This document shows positions 23,501 to 37,105 of a stretch of DNA of 64,000 bases, piece by piece (position 1 is the stretch's first letter; every line of letters begins with the position of its first letter). The notes under the pieces were generated by a model. It was not told where the DNA came from, ran no database searches, and saw nothing but the letters and a program-made list of their open reading frames with translations. Source of the stretch: Rhizaria sp. SCN 62-66 (taxonomy: Eukaryota; Rhizaria, unplaced); NCBI GenBank assembly GCA_001724265.1, contig MEDY01000147.1:1-64000 (forward strand). The letters run 5' to 3'. Position numbers and translations under genes: made by a program.

Positions 23501-26500
23501 GGCGACAGCAGCTCCGAGCAAGAGCAAGACGAAGAGTCACAGCAAGCGCGTCCCCACCGTCACCGTGACCCCCGCGATCGCGCTGAACCCTCTGCTGCTT
23601 CCGCTGCCACCGCACCGCCGCCGTGCAGACAAGACCCTCACGGTCACGCTCAACCCCTGTGCCAGCGCGGTGCCTCTCGCGCAGCACCACCAGCAGCTCT
23701 CGGCCTCCTTCGCGCAAGCCGTGCCCACGGACCCGACCTCCTCGGGCACCGGCACGGGTTCGACCGCGGGCACTGCCGGTGCGACTGCGGGGTTGACTGG
23801 CCTTGTTCGCGCCAAGCTTCGTTTCCGCTCTCCGTTCCGGTCCCGCCGCGGCCAGTTGGGCCCGTCCGCGCCGCTGCTGCCCGGTTCCCTGTCGTTCCCG
23901 CTCGCCGTCGCCATTGTGCTGGCCGCCGCGGCCGCACAGGGCGACGCGCTGGACCACCCTACGCTGCGCCGCGTCGTCGGGCTAGCGGGCGGTTTGCCGC
24001 CGGCCTCGGTGGGCGCCAAGGCCACGCAGCTGCCGAGCGGCGTCGAGTTTTTCACCATGGACCCGCTGGTGGCGCAGAGGGAGTTCGTCGACAGGGATGA
24101 CGTCACTGCGGACGCGGTTGCGGTCGCGCTCGCTGCGGCAGTCTCAGACAACAACAATCTTAGCAACGCCAACACGAACAAGGCGAACAGTAACCCTGTT
24201 GCTTCGTCTTCTTTCTCGACGACCTCTCGCACTGTTGGCAGCAACAATGACGGCTCCACGAAGACTGACGACGCCGCCGACACAGTGTCTCCGTCGTCGC
24301 TCCTGGCCTGGGTTGCCCGCGCCCCGCTGCTGCGCCGCTGCCTTGCCCCCGACGCCTTCCCGTCCCGCGCGCTCACCGCCGCGCTGGCGTCGCAGCTCTC
24401 CGCCGCGCTTGGCACCACCGACCCGTCGGGCGCCGCCACGAGCGGCGACAGCGGCGGCGACGTCAGCAGCGTGAGTGGGTACGGCTCGACCGGCCGCCCC
24501 GCCGCGGGAGCGCTTGCTGCGGGCGTGTGCGGCGTCGTGGTCGTCGAGACCACGGCCACTGCGCCCAAGGGTGCGATGAAGGCCGAGGCTGCGACGTTGG
24601 CCGCGGCTGAGGCCGCCGCCGCCGCTGCGGCGTCAGTCTTTGGCACTAGCGCGACAACAGCGGCTGCTGATACGAACAACTCGAGTTCTAGCTCTAGCGT
24701 GAGCGCGATTGCCAGCGCCGATGGCGCTGCTGTCGGCAAAGAGATTGAGTCAAAGACGACCGTGCTCACCCCGGTGACTGTGAGCGGCGCCGGCACAGTG
24801 ACCGCGCTGCCCGTGCTGGCCTCGGCCCTCGCGCTCGGTCTCCACGACCGCCGCGCGAACGCGCTCACGGTCACTGCGGAGGCCACGGCGGCCGCGCCCG
24901 CGACGGTCGACGCCGCCGCGGTTGCCGCCGCAGCCGCGGCCGCAGTCGCCGCCGCATCAGCCTCTTCTTCCTCATCGTCAGCGAACGCGATGAATGACGA
25001 TACCGCCGGCTTAGACCCTGTGGAGGCAAAGAAGCGCCAACGCGCGCGCCGTCGCGACCGCGATCGCCTCGCCGCCGCCACCGCAGCCGCTACGGCAGCA
25101 GCGACCTCCGCGGCGGCCTCCACGCTGACTCTGGTGCAGACGCAGGTGCGCGTGCCGCTCCAGTCCGTGTTGCCCACCACGCTGGCGTCAGCGCTGACCG
25201 GGGGTGGCACGGGGGCCGACGGGAAAGCCAGGCCGCCGCCGCGCGTGGCGCCCGCTGGCGTGGCGGCTGCAGCACACTGGGGCATCGTGGCCGCGGCGTG
25301 CGCGGGCGCCGAGACGAGCTTCCCGCTCTCGCTCGCGCTCTCGCACGGTTACGGCAGCGGCATGCGCAGCGTTAGCGCCGCCGCCCTGTGTCACAACCGC
25401 GGCGGCCGCGCAGGCGCGCTCACCCTGGGCCACTCTGGCAGCGGGGCCGAGGGCGACCGCGCGCTGGCCGAGGTTGTCAGCGGCGGCATGGCGGGCGGGC
25501 GTCGCCGCGTGCCCAGCGCAATGTCCGCCGACGGCGACAGCCTCGCTCTGCTCATGGGCGGTGGCGTCAGCAGCGGCAGCGGCGGCGGCTGGGTGCGTGC
25601 GATGAACGCGTTTGCGCGCCGCTTGCTCGCAACCACGCCTGAGGTCGTATACAGCGCGGTCACCAAGAATACGAACACTCCTAGCAGCATGAGCTCCACG
25701 AACTCTAGCTCAAACGTTAGCTCTAGCTCTAGCTTCGGCGCTGGCGCAGTGTGGTCGCGCGTTGTCTCCCAGCGCGCCGCCGCCGCCGCGGCCGTGGGCG
25801 CCGCAGTGTGGTCGGCGGCCTCGCACCGCCTGCTGCGCGCGGCCCGCAGCCGGCGCCTGCTGTCGACCTTCCTGTACGCGCATCATTTGACCGGCTCTAT
25901 TGCGCAATCGGCCGCGCTCGGCTCCGCGAGCAGCTTTGCGCAGAGCGTCACCAGTGCCACTGCGGCGCAGTTGTTAGGACTTGAGCCAATCACAAACAAC
26001 AGTCTCACCACTGGATCTGCGCTGAGCAAGCGCGATATGAGTGACGATGTGGATGAGAACGACCCCAGCTCGTCCGCGTTCGTGGGCCGCCACATAGGCG
26101 TGGCCGGTGGCGCCCCGCTGTCGGCCTTCCTGGCCACGGCAGCGCCGCCGCCGCCGCCGCCGCCGTTGTGGCTGCTTGCTGTGTCGGTCGTGTCCCTTAT
26201 GCTGACGACGCAGATTGTTGTCGCGGACGACGCTGATAGCGACGACAACACTGACTCCACTGTTGCTAACTTGACTGAGAAGACAAGTACGACTGCTCAT
26301 GTTCCTGCTGTTAAGTCTACTGCCGGTACTGTTAATAGCGCTGCCGGTCCTGTGGTGACTGTGAGTGCACGTCGCATCCCTGCCGTCTATCAAAAGCCCA
26401 TCACTCCTGCGCTTGCCAGCTCGACTGCCAACTCTAGCAGTCGTATTGGGCCAGTTCAGATGCTTGACACTGTTGATATTGATTTAGATGGCACTGTGCT

Positions 26501-29500
26501 TCCCCAATGGCGCCACATAAACAACCCCACCAACACCAGCGTCGCGAGCGCTGCGTCCAATACTATGACCGACCGCGACTGGGTTGGTGCTGCCCTCGCT
26601 GCTCGCGCCGCTGCGCCTGCAGTCGAGGCTTTAGTCTCGCTTCTCGAGTCGTCAAACGACACCAACAACTCTAATAACAGCTCAAGTGCGAGTGCGACTA
26701 GCGTTGTTAGCGCTGTCACTGAGATGAATGAGCGGGTGTTACAGGCTGCACGCGAAGTGCTTTCTCCTGCGCTGCCCAAGTGCGACGCTATCGCGAAGCA
26801 CCCCTTCATGCTTAATACCAGCATTAGTGAAACTGCAAGTGATCTTGCTCAGCCCCACTCTCAGTCTCAGTCCGCGCAGCCCTCGTCCCTGTCAGCGCTG
26901 GTGCCAAGCAACCCGCTGGAGCTGGCCGTGCAGCTGGGCCTGGCGCCCGCAGCGCGGCCGCTGGTGCTCGACTACCGCGCCCGCGCGCTCGGGCCCGCAC
27001 ATGACCCCACGCGGAACTACCGGCACACGACGTCGCAGAGCATTGCGAGCGCGCTGCATCTTGCTGATGTTGCCACAAGCCAGAGCAACAACGGCAGTAA
27101 AGCCAAGAGCGGCAACAATTGCGCGGACGCCCCTGCCACTGGCGATGTTTCGACTGACGCTGCTGTCGAGCAGAGCATCACTGACAGCGAGAGTGACAGT
27201 GACAACGACACCGTCAGCGCTAGCAGCCGTGCTATGAGTGACAATGACAACACGGTCAGTGACAGTGATGTTGATGCTACTCTCGACACGGACGATCACC
27301 GCGCCGACCGCGACGGTAAGAACAGCGCTTCGAGCAGCCGCAGCTCTGCTAACGGGAAGCCTGCCACGATTCCGCTGCCCGCTACGTACACTGAGCCCGC
27401 TGAGGACGCAGTCTCGCAACTGGCTTCGTTCCTGGCCTTCGCCCGCATCCCGCCCCCCGCGGCGCTCACCGCTGCCGCCGCCACCGCCGCCGCCACCGCC
27501 GCCGCCGCTGGCGCTACTCCAGCGACTGCGGTGGCTGAGACTGCGACTCGGCTGCACGCGCGCGCGATCCTGCGGAGCGTGCTGGCGGCGAACCCTGTGC
27601 TCGCGATCACGGGCGTGCTGAAGCGCAAGCACCTCAAGTGGCACAAGGACACGGTGAGCGAGGCGCAGATTGACATGCTGAACAGGGTGCAGGGCTGGAA
27701 GATTCAGGGCTGGAAGTCCAAGAAGAGCAGCAGCACCGATGCAACCACTGAAGCTGAGGCGAACGCTAACGTGAATGCCAGCTATGACGCCCGCACGTCA
27801 GGCTCTGCTTCCGATTCTGCTACTGACTCTGCATCTGCATCTGCTTCTGCTTCTATTTCTGCAAGTAACGATGTAGTCGTTAAGATTGAGGATGTTGCTG
27901 AAGCGAGTTTAAGTGCCAGTGTGAGTAACTCTTCTGTATTATCTTCTGAGTCTGCTCCCTCGATTCAAGCGAGCGAGGATTCTGGCGATCTTGACTCGAA
28001 CATCTTAGACGGCCTTTCTGAGGAGGACCGTGAACTTCTGCTTTCGATGGGCATCTCTCTTGTTCCCGCGAGAAACAATACCAACAACAATAACTTGGCT
28101 TCGAGTTCTAATTCAAGCTCCAGCGCAATCGCTAACAACGCCAACTCTAGCGAAGAGACTGCTGCTGCCGAACCTGTTACGCCTATCGAGGACCCTGCTG
28201 CCGCTGCAGCCGCTTCTGCCGCCTCCGCCTCCGCCGCTGCCGCCACGGTTGTGTCCCACGCTGTCTCGGCCCTGTCCTCCGCTCACGCTGCCAGCGCGGC
28301 CCGCGCCGCGGCGGAGGCCGCCCGCCGCGACACGGTGCGCTCGCTGATGCCGCGAGAGGTGGCGTTCCTGCCGCTGGTCGAGAAGTTCGACGCCGAGACG
28401 GTAAGGGCGAGGCTCAACCCGCTGCAGCCCACCTCGGCCAGTTTTAACGGCAACACAAGCGCTTACGACGTTGAGCAGATGCCCAGTAGCGCGGATATCG
28501 GCGTTGACGGGAGCCATGCCACATTTGCTACTGGCGCTACCAATGTGACTGCGGGCCTCTCGACCCGTGTCGGAAGCACAATGGGCTCGATCCCCTTGGC
28601 GCCCGCGCCCGCTGGCACTGCCGCGGCCGCCCAAACTGCCGCGGCGCTGCTCTCGTCCCTCACGCCGACCTACGCCGCCTGCGCCTCCGACCTGCTGACG
28701 CTGCTGTTCTCGCTGTACCACGCGCTCCCGCTGCCGCGTACCGACCTCTCCGCGCTCGGCGCCGACGAGAAGGCGGAGAAGGCAGCTGCGGAGCGGTCGG
28801 CGAAGCGGCAGGCCATGCGGACGAAGACGCGGCAGACGCGCGAGACGAACCAGACCACTAAGAGGAGGCTTAACGATCTCAAGAAGCAGTGGAGGAGTGC
28901 TCAGCAAAACAAGGACAACAACAATAGCGGCGCACTGAGTTTGATGAGCGATGATGATACTGTTACGACCGCGAATATTGCCACCAGTGCTACTGCAGAT
29001 AGTGCAAGTTCCTCTCGTGTGCCCAGTGTCAGTGTAAAAGACGCGATCATGTCGGCGTCTCGGGCGGCCGTGGCAGGTACTATCTTGACTCTGAGCGCGA
29101 AAACCAAGGCCAAGTCAGGGGATGCGCGGACTTGCGAGCTTAGCTCTGTGTCTGCTGCAGTTGCTGCAGCGTCTAGCTCGAGGAGTGAAAGTGAGAGCGA
29201 GAGCAGTGACGAGAACGACGACGCAAATGCTGCTGTAGCTGCGGAGGACGACAGTGCGAATGAGGCTGAGGCTGAGATCGTGATAATAGACTCTCAATCA
29301 CAGTCGCAGCTTCATAGCAATGCTCCCGACCGGGACAACGACGGCGATACCGATGATCTTGAAGACAGTGAAAAGTACCACAGCCGCTCTGAGCGCAACC
29401 GCATCGCTCAACTTTACACTTCATTTGCCCAGATTGCACATTCCACCACTAACAGCAAGAGTTCTAGCGCTAGTTCTGCCCACGGGGTCGGTGTCGGCGT

Positions 29501-32500
29501 CGACGCGGCTGACGCCGAGTCGGTTCTGGCCGCCACCGCCTCGCTGGCGCTGCTGTCCCCGATTCTGCTCTCGCAGCTGGCGCTCTTCACCACCGGCCCC
29601 GGAAATCTTGGCGCCGCGGTTGCGCACGCCGACGCGCGGCCCTGGGAGCGCGTGCTGCTGCGCCTCCTCTCGCCCGCCGCGCTCCCGGCCCCCGCACGCG
29701 AGCAGTTGCTGCGCACCTCGGTCGCGCTCAGGCTGCGCGCGCGGGCCGCCACCACCGAGGCCACGGCCGCTGCCGCGGCTGCGGCGGCGGCGGCGGGCGC
29801 GCGTCTGGCCAACACCGGCGTGCTGCCGGCGCTGTCGCGGAAGCGCGGCACGGTGCAGGGCAAGGCGAGGCTGCTCAGCGAGACTGCGGCGGCGCTGGGG
29901 GTCAACAGCATCCCTCCGTTCTTGGCGGAGGTCACGGAGACTGTTCCCGCTGCAAACGACAGCGGTTCTTCTTCTTCATCTGTGTCTGTGTCTGCGTCTG
30001 CGTCGGCTTCTGCTGGGGATGTGACTGTACGCCGGTCCGTCGTCACCGCGCAGTCGCTCGCGCGCGCCCGCAGCGAGGTTGCCCGCGTCCGCGCCGCCGT
30101 GACGCTGCTGCTGATGCTCGACAGCCACGTCCGCAGCAGCACATCGGCAGTTAACAATCCTGCCGCAGCGCGCGTGCCACTGTGGCTCGCCGCGGCACTA
30201 GCAGCCAACGCCAGCACCGCCGCTGCGCAGTCCCGCTCTCACACGCTTTCGCCAACTCACAATCGCGGTCTTTCCCATGCTCTCGGCCACTCCAGGAGGC
30301 CGAGCAGTGGAGTGACTGTCACCCCGGTCAGGTGGGTCGGCGTTGTGTCGGCCGCGACTGCTGCGGTTGCTGCCGGTACTGCTGCTATTGCAACCGCCAT
30401 GGCAACGCGCATCTCTAGCAGTGGCAATAATCACATCAGTTCCAGTGCTCGTGCATCCACGACTCATGAGTGCGCCTGCGACTCTGCACATGACAACAGC
30501 AAGACTGATGTTACTGACGTTTCTAATGTCGTTCTTGGTGCTGACACAGAGGCTATTGCTGTCGCTGGCACTCCCACGCGCGCTGCCGCCGCGCTGGCAC
30601 GGTTCCTTGAGTCGCTTTCTCTCGGCGCTGCGGTGCTTACCCCGTCGAGGCAGGCGCTCACACTGCCGCAGCGCGAGGCGCCGCTTTGGATCACGGTCAC
30701 TGCACCGAACGGCGGCGCGGCTAGCTCGGCTTCTGCAGTTGCAGCTGCGACGCATGCGACAATCAGGGTTGCTGGGAACAACGGTAATACGACGCCTGTC
30801 GCAATTCCTCATGGTAGCTGTGGAATGAGCAGTTCTGTGCTCACCGTAACACCGCCGCGCTGGGTATCTCTGCTCGCCGCTGCCACTGCCGCGTCTACTC
30901 GCACCACACAGACGATGCACAGCAACAGCGACAGCACAGCGACGGCTTCCAGTCCCAGCGCCAGTGCTCCCGTCCAGAGCGACGGCAGCGCGGCTCTGTC
31001 GCAGCGGGCTTTGGCGCTGGCGACGGGCCGCGCGTGCCTGACCCCCGCCGCGCTGTTGTCGCTGTCGCGCGACTCGCACCCGGAGCTGGCGGCGCCCAGC
31101 CAGGTGCTCAACGCGTTCGCGGCCACCCACAGCAGCGCCACTGCCGCGAACTCGAGCGCGCGCAATCGTGCCGTGGCCGCGGGCGACACCAGTGTCGATG
31201 CTCGTGAGACTGCTGGATCTGGCCTGAGTGTCGCTGCGGCGCGGAGGCGCGCTGCTCTTGCTCGCATCCGCGGCAACAACGGCGTTGGTGACAACAACAA
31301 AAACAGCTCGAATCCGAATACTGCTTTTACAGCTGTCCCTGCGATTGCGGCCGCAGATAGCTTCACAAAGAGCAGCAGCCCCACTCAGCCGTTGTTGCCG
31401 ACAACCCTGCGCGGGCTGCTCGGCTGCACCGGCGCCGTCGGCTCCCTTTCGTGGACGGTCACAACCGCCCTGCCCGCCGCCTCCGCTGCCGCTACTGCGG
31501 CCGCTGCTAACAGTGCGTCTGCTGTGGCACCGGCGGCTGCGCTCACGGTCACTCTGCTCACAGTCATCTCGGCGCTCGCAGCGCGCGCCAACGCCGCCAC
31601 TGCTGCTAAGTCTGCCGCTGTCGCCGCTACCGCCCACGCAACTGCAACTGCGACTGCTGCGGCTGAGGCTGCTGCGGCCGCAGAGCAGGCGCAGCTGCAA
31701 GCGCAGCAGGCGAAGGCGAGGCTCGGTCAGCGGCAGCAGCAGCTCGCGACTGCGGCGGCGGCAGAAACTGCTGCTGCGGCGGCTGTGAGTGCGGCTGCGA
31801 CCGCGAAGGCTGCTGCAACTGCTGCCGATGTTGCGAAGGCTGCTGCTGTTGCTGCTGCTGCCGCGCCCCAGCGTCATGAGTTATTGGGCCGCGGCCTAAC
31901 TTTGATGCACCTCGTCTTACCTTCACTAGCCCAAAGCGACGGTAACCGCAAGGGTCGTGGCAAGAGGAGTAAGAAGCAACAGAGCTCCAACAGCGGTGTT
32001 GCGATGATTGACGACAATGACAACGACGACGCCAGCGCCAGCGCAAGCTCGAGTTCGAGTGCTAGTGCCCCTGTTGTGAGTGGAGCTGAGTGGGCTGTGG
32101 GCGTGCTTCTCAACGCTTGCGCCCACACCCACTCTTCTTACGCTCGCAGTCGAAATATCTCTGCAGCCGCCGTGACCGTGGGCAGCGTTGCGCTCGCAGT
32201 CGCCGCTCTCTTCTCTCTCTGCCACCGCTGGTGTTCCCGCCTCTTGCCGCACCTCGCGTCCGCCGCCGCCACCGCCGCCGCTGCGGCCACTCTGACGCTG
32301 CGGCTGTCGCCGGTCGCGGCGGAGCGCGCGCGCGGACTCGCACTGCTGCAATCATTCGCTCTTTCTGACAAGAAGGTAGGCCGCGTTGTGTCCACTTACT
32401 CACGCAACGATACTTTGTTCAAGCTCTTCTTGTCGCACTCTAAGTGCACGCATTGTAAGGGTACTGTGTCTAAGGACAAGCTTACTGCGGTGGTGACTGT

Positions 32501-35500
32501 GGGCAGTGTGTTGACTGGCTCTGTGACTGCACACGCGGCGACTGTCGCGACTGTGTCGGCACTCGCGGCGGCTATCTCTGCTGTCAACACTGACAGTAAC
32601 AACGACAGCACCCATACTCGTCCATTGTCACTTCTTTCTCCTCTCTGTCCGTCGTCCACACATGGTTCTAGCAACAAGACTGTGCTTAAGACCACGGCTC
32701 CTGCCTCTCAGTCGCAATTGCTGTCGCAGTGCCCCAGCGTGCTGCGCCCCCCGTCCCGCCTGCCTCTCTTCCCCGCCGCCTCCGTGAGCGGCGGCGGCCT
32801 CTCGCCGGCGGCGTCCCTGCTCTTCTCCGAACAGTACCCCCTGCAGTCGCTGCTGCTTTCGCGCGCCCCCGTCGCAGTGCGCTACCTCACGCTTCTGCGC
32901 CGCGCCCTCAAGCTCGCAGCGATTCCCGCGCCCGGCAGGCCCGCGCTGCTGCCCGCCGCTGCCGCCGCCGCTGCGGCCGCCGCGGCCGAGGCCGAGGCCG
33001 GCGGCACGGGCTGGGCCGGCGATGCCTCCAGCGCCCCCGACGGCGGCGCTGGCGGCCGCGTCAGGGTCGGCGTGGTGGCCGAGACGCCGCCGCCACCGCT
33101 GCTGCTGCTGGTGCACGGGCTTGTGCAGACGGTGCTGCGGGCGATCGTGGACGAGGCCGATATCAACGCCGCCGTAACGGCCGCCGCTAACACTGCGATT
33201 TCTCCTGCTACAGACAAGAGCACAGCCACAAGTGACGGTCAACGCTCCAGCTCAAGTGCCAGTGCCAGCGCGAGCTCTAGCTCGAGTGCAAACGCTGGTG
33301 CTGGTGCTGCTGGGGCAGCGGGCGGCAACGCCCGTCTCTCTGGCCTCCTGGAGACCGCAGCTGCGGTGAGCGCGAGCATCGACCGCATTGAGGACGCGGC
33401 CGCCAAGGCCACGCGCGGCGTGTTCGTGCCCCCACGAAAGCCTCAGCCGCTGCTCGCCTTTGAGCCGGGGCTCGCTATTCTCTCGCGCAGCAATGCAACA
33501 TCAGCAAACGTGAGCAAGAGTGCGAGCGCAAGCTTTGCTACTGCTGCAACTGTTCCTTCCACTGACTCTTTGAGCAGTGTCGCGAGCGACACCGCGAACA
33601 CGAGGACTCGCGAGAGGCGTCCGTACCGCGCTATATTGGACTCCTTTTTGGCGTCGCTGCCCTCCGACCAGGCCGCCGCCGCAAGCACGCCCCTGCTGCG
33701 CGCCGCCGCCTCGGCTGCCGTTTCCCGCACTCAGGCTCACAGCACCAACGCAGGCGCCTACAGCGGTGGCGTCACGCACGCGCACCCCGCGGCAACCGCC
33801 CGCGCCGCCGCCGTCGCCGCCGCCGCCTCTGCGGCCGCAGCCGGCGGGGGCGCCGCCGTGCGCGACGCCGCGCTGGTCGCCGCACTGGCCACCGTGCCGG
33901 CGCCTCTGGCGACGCGCGAGCACCAGAGCGTGCACGAGCGGATTTTCTCCCCGCTCACTGCGAATGTCATCGAGACCGACGGCAGCGCGGGTCACGGCGC
34001 GACTCAGAGCGACGTGCACCGGGCGATCGCGCGGTGGGGCGACGATTACAGCGCGATTGCCGCGAAGTCCGCCTATAGCAGTGCCCAGAAAAGCCGTGCT
34101 GTCAAGTCAGAGGAGTCTAATAGTGGTGATGCCTCAGTCAAGCGCGAGTCCATTCACGTTGCTGACGTGACCGATGCGTGCCAGTCGCTTCCGGCCCTGT
34201 CCGCGGCCGTTTTCGCCGCCTCGGCCGCCGCGTCCCTCTCGCAGCCGCTGTCGGCGCGCCACCAGCTCGCGCTGCTCCCGACGTCCGTCGCCGGCGCCGC
34301 CGCGACCGCCGCACTGAGCCACTTCTCGAACCACGGCGACGCGCCTCTGCCCGCCAGCACCGAGGGCGCGGCGCTGCGCCACGCGCTGCATCCGCTGGAC
34401 CTGCTCACGGCCTCGTTGCCCGCCGCGCCGCTGTCGGTGGCCATGCAGCAGCCGCAGCGCCGCGGGCTCCAGGCGACTGGTCCGTGCGCGCCTGGGCCCT
34501 TCGCGGCCGCGCGCGCGGTGTCGCTCGCCGCTGCCGCCGCCGCCGGGCTGGGAGACGGCGCGCCGACTGAGACCGGGGCTGTCGCTGCGGCCGCGGAGGT
34601 GGCGGGAGCGGCCGCAGCAGAGGCGGCACGGGGCGCGCAGCGGGCGCTGGCGTCGGCGCTGACCAAGGTTGTGTCCACAGCGCACGCGACGCGTATCGCT
34701 AGCTCTGAGAGTAACGCCGTCAGCGCGCGCGTGAGGGCGGAGCAGGCTGCGAACATTGCGGCCACGACCGCGTTCACAGTCAACCCCACCATCGTTCTGT
34801 CCCACGAGCCGCTCACCGCGCCCCAGTCCGAGCAGCTCGCCGTGTCCGCCGCCGAGGCCGCCGCAATCGCGCGGCGCCGCGTGGAGCGGCTCGACCTATC
34901 CGGGCTGCGCAAGGAGCGCGCGCACGAGCTGCTGCGGCTTGTGCTGTCCCGCGGCGCGATGCGGCGCGCAGCCGTGCGGCTACAGCTGACGCCGGAGGCC
35001 GAAGGCCAGGCCGCAGTGGCGCGTGTTGTCGCGGAGACATGGCAGGCGCAGTCGCAGACCATTACCCCTGGTGTTGGTGAGTCTGGCCCTAGCAACGCGA
35101 TGCTGTTCTCATCAATCCCGCAGGCTGACTTGCCGTTCGGCGTCACACTGACGCAGTTTGCACGTCTAGCATCTCTCCTCCGTCCTCAGAAGCAAGAACA
35201 TCAGCAGCAGGAGGAGCAGCAGCCACCGAGTGTGATGTCTGACTCGGACTCGAACACTTCATCCGCCTCGGCTGTAGCTGCTGACCCCAGTGTATCTTCT
35301 GTCGATGTGACTGTGGCCGCCAGCGGTTCCGACCCTCGTCTCTGGCGCGCGCTCCAAGTCGACTTCGAGCACTCGCTTCTCGAGCAACTCAAAGTTAAAC
35401 CGCTGCTTATCCGCCTTCTCGGCGCACAAAGGACGGCATTTGCAGAGCCAACAGCTGCTGACGGCTACGACGGCAACGATTTTGACAACGACGCTGAGGG

Positions 35501-36758
35501 TGTTATTAGCAGTGCCAGCGATGACCGTGTTGTCGAGGGCGCTATTGAAGACGCCGCCGTGACTGCGGCAGACAGCAGCACTGCGCCGTGGCGGCGCTAC
35601 CCGCACCAAAGTCAGGCCGCAGCGCGCGTACGTGCCGCCTTTTCCGCTCGTGCAGCCGCCGCCGCGGCTGGCGCTGGCGCTGCCGCTGATATTGTCTCTG
35701 CTTCGAGCACTTCTGATGATGATGATGACAATGTTGCTGTTGTTGATGATGACAGTGATACTGACATCACTCAGAGCAAGAAGAGCAAGAGGGATAAGAA
35801 GAGCAAGAAGGACGGAAAGAAGGACAAGGCAAGCAAGAAGGATAAGAAGAAGGATAAGAAAGACAAAAAAGACAAGAAGGACAAGAAGGCGAAGAAGGAC
35901 AAGAAGGATAAAAAGGACAAGAGGGATAAGAAGGACCGCAATGATGAGGATGTCACGGGCGCCGTTTCGACTCATGATGCTATCGTGATCGATGAGCATG
36001 CTCCCGCAACTCCCGTTTCGGTTCCTGGTTCCCCTGCTTCACTTCCCGTGACTCCCGCGTCTGTTTCTGCTACTGATCTTCCTAACGCTAGCGAGAATGC
36101 TGGTGTAGCTGAGTCCGCAGGTGCTGATGCAGCTATCCGCTATAGTGCTAGCGCTGGTGCGAGCGCCTCTGCGAGTGCGAGTGCATCTGCGAGTGGTATT
36201 GCTGATACTGCCACGGAGAGTGCTAGTACCAATGCTGAAGATGCCGCGAGCGCGAGTGCTGAGGAGCAGGCGTCGCCGGCGGACAAAGAGCGCGCGCGCG
36301 CCGAGCGCCAGGAGCGGCTGAGGCGCAAGGAGGAGCGCGCCCGCATCAGGGCCGCGCGTCAGGCCCGTCGCGAGGCGAGGGCCTTGGCTGGGAGCAACGG
36401 CGCTGACAACGGCCGCGACAACGATAACCCCCCTGTTGGCAACGCGAACAAAGACGACGGCGAGAATGAGGACGCCGACGCCACTGCTCCTGTCACTGCG
36501 GCTGCGGCTGCTACTGGTCGGAAGCGCACGCATGGTGACGTGACAGCAGCTGACACGAACACTACTTCGACAGAGGCGGACGCAGCCTTTATCGCTGCTG
36601 ACGCTGACAGGAGTAACAACGCTCTTGTTCTCAATAACAACAATACCGCGGAGTTTGTTGCGAAGCGTAGTCGCAGTAGCGCTCTGGCAACGGACGCCAA
36701 CTCGATCAGTGCCGATTACAATAACGATGCAGCTGTCCTTGATGATGACAGTGACTAA
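12489..36758 (+). CDS. Giant low-complexity protein, 8,089 codons in one open frame across an in-frame UAG; possible TAF1B/Rrn7-like N-terminal part
   Basis: An intronless frame of 24.3 kb whose only internal stop codon is TAG at 20781-20783 (codon 2765). Beyond the TAG it stays open in the same frame into a poly-Gln stretch and 5,282 further codons ending in TAA. The nearest in-frame ATG after the TAG is at about 21006. A zinc ribbon (Cys552, Cys555, Cys570, Cys573; CVRC ... CATCG) is followed by FDEDGQVKQGKLRK. At about residue 937 comes FQLLLLRLAG ... HPSLVVRVGRVWAKLL. This order resembles the RNA polymerase I factor TAF1B/Rrn7, but the similarity is short and the size far beyond that family. 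A second Cys-rich patch, CRCRCGFCHPPGT, is near 2180. A Lys/Asp tract (KKDKKDKKDKK) is at about 7,760-7,815. Most of the rest is Ala/Ser/Thr/Asn/Asp-rich. Function is not assigned. Confidence 0.75.
35776..35945 (+). repeat. Lys/Asp repeat tract near the giant protein's C-terminus
   Basis: AAGGAC/AAGAAG-rich DNA encoding repeated KKDKK units, about 55 residues, strongly basic within an acidic, Ser-rich C-terminal part. It could act as a nuclear or nucleic-acid-binding tail. Confidence 0.7.
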
Positions 36759-37105
36759 GCGCTTTGCGCTTCTTGACAGAAGAATCCAATCAAACTATAT
36801 CATACCAATCAATTACCAAGTATTTAATCGTTTACACAGTTCAAAGTTTATATCTTATTCGAACACTGCCATAAAGCAGTTCAATACATTTTGTTTAAGT
36901 TATTTATCATTCCACATTGTTGAGACAAAGCACTCACGAAGAAGTCATACGATGAATTGTATTCAAAGAGATGCTTAAAATAGCTAAAAAGAACCAGACA
37001 TAAAATATTATATAAAGAACTACCGTACAGAAAGAAAGCAGAGAGTCGGCGTGACTTAAAAAAAGTTCACCTACAAGCAGGCACCTACAAGCAGGCATAC
37101 TTTGC
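36759..37105. other. Convergent intergenic region
   Basis: AT-rich 3' flanks of the giant gene and UTP15. GCAGGCACCTACAA is partly repeated next to UTP15 (about 37075-37100). Nothing else seen. Confidence 0.5.

Noticed and set aside
20784-36758. Second, separate gene starting after the TAG
   Set aside because: The sequence after the TAG is open in the same frame with coding composition, has no AT-rich gap and no early ATG; one gene read through UAG is simpler.
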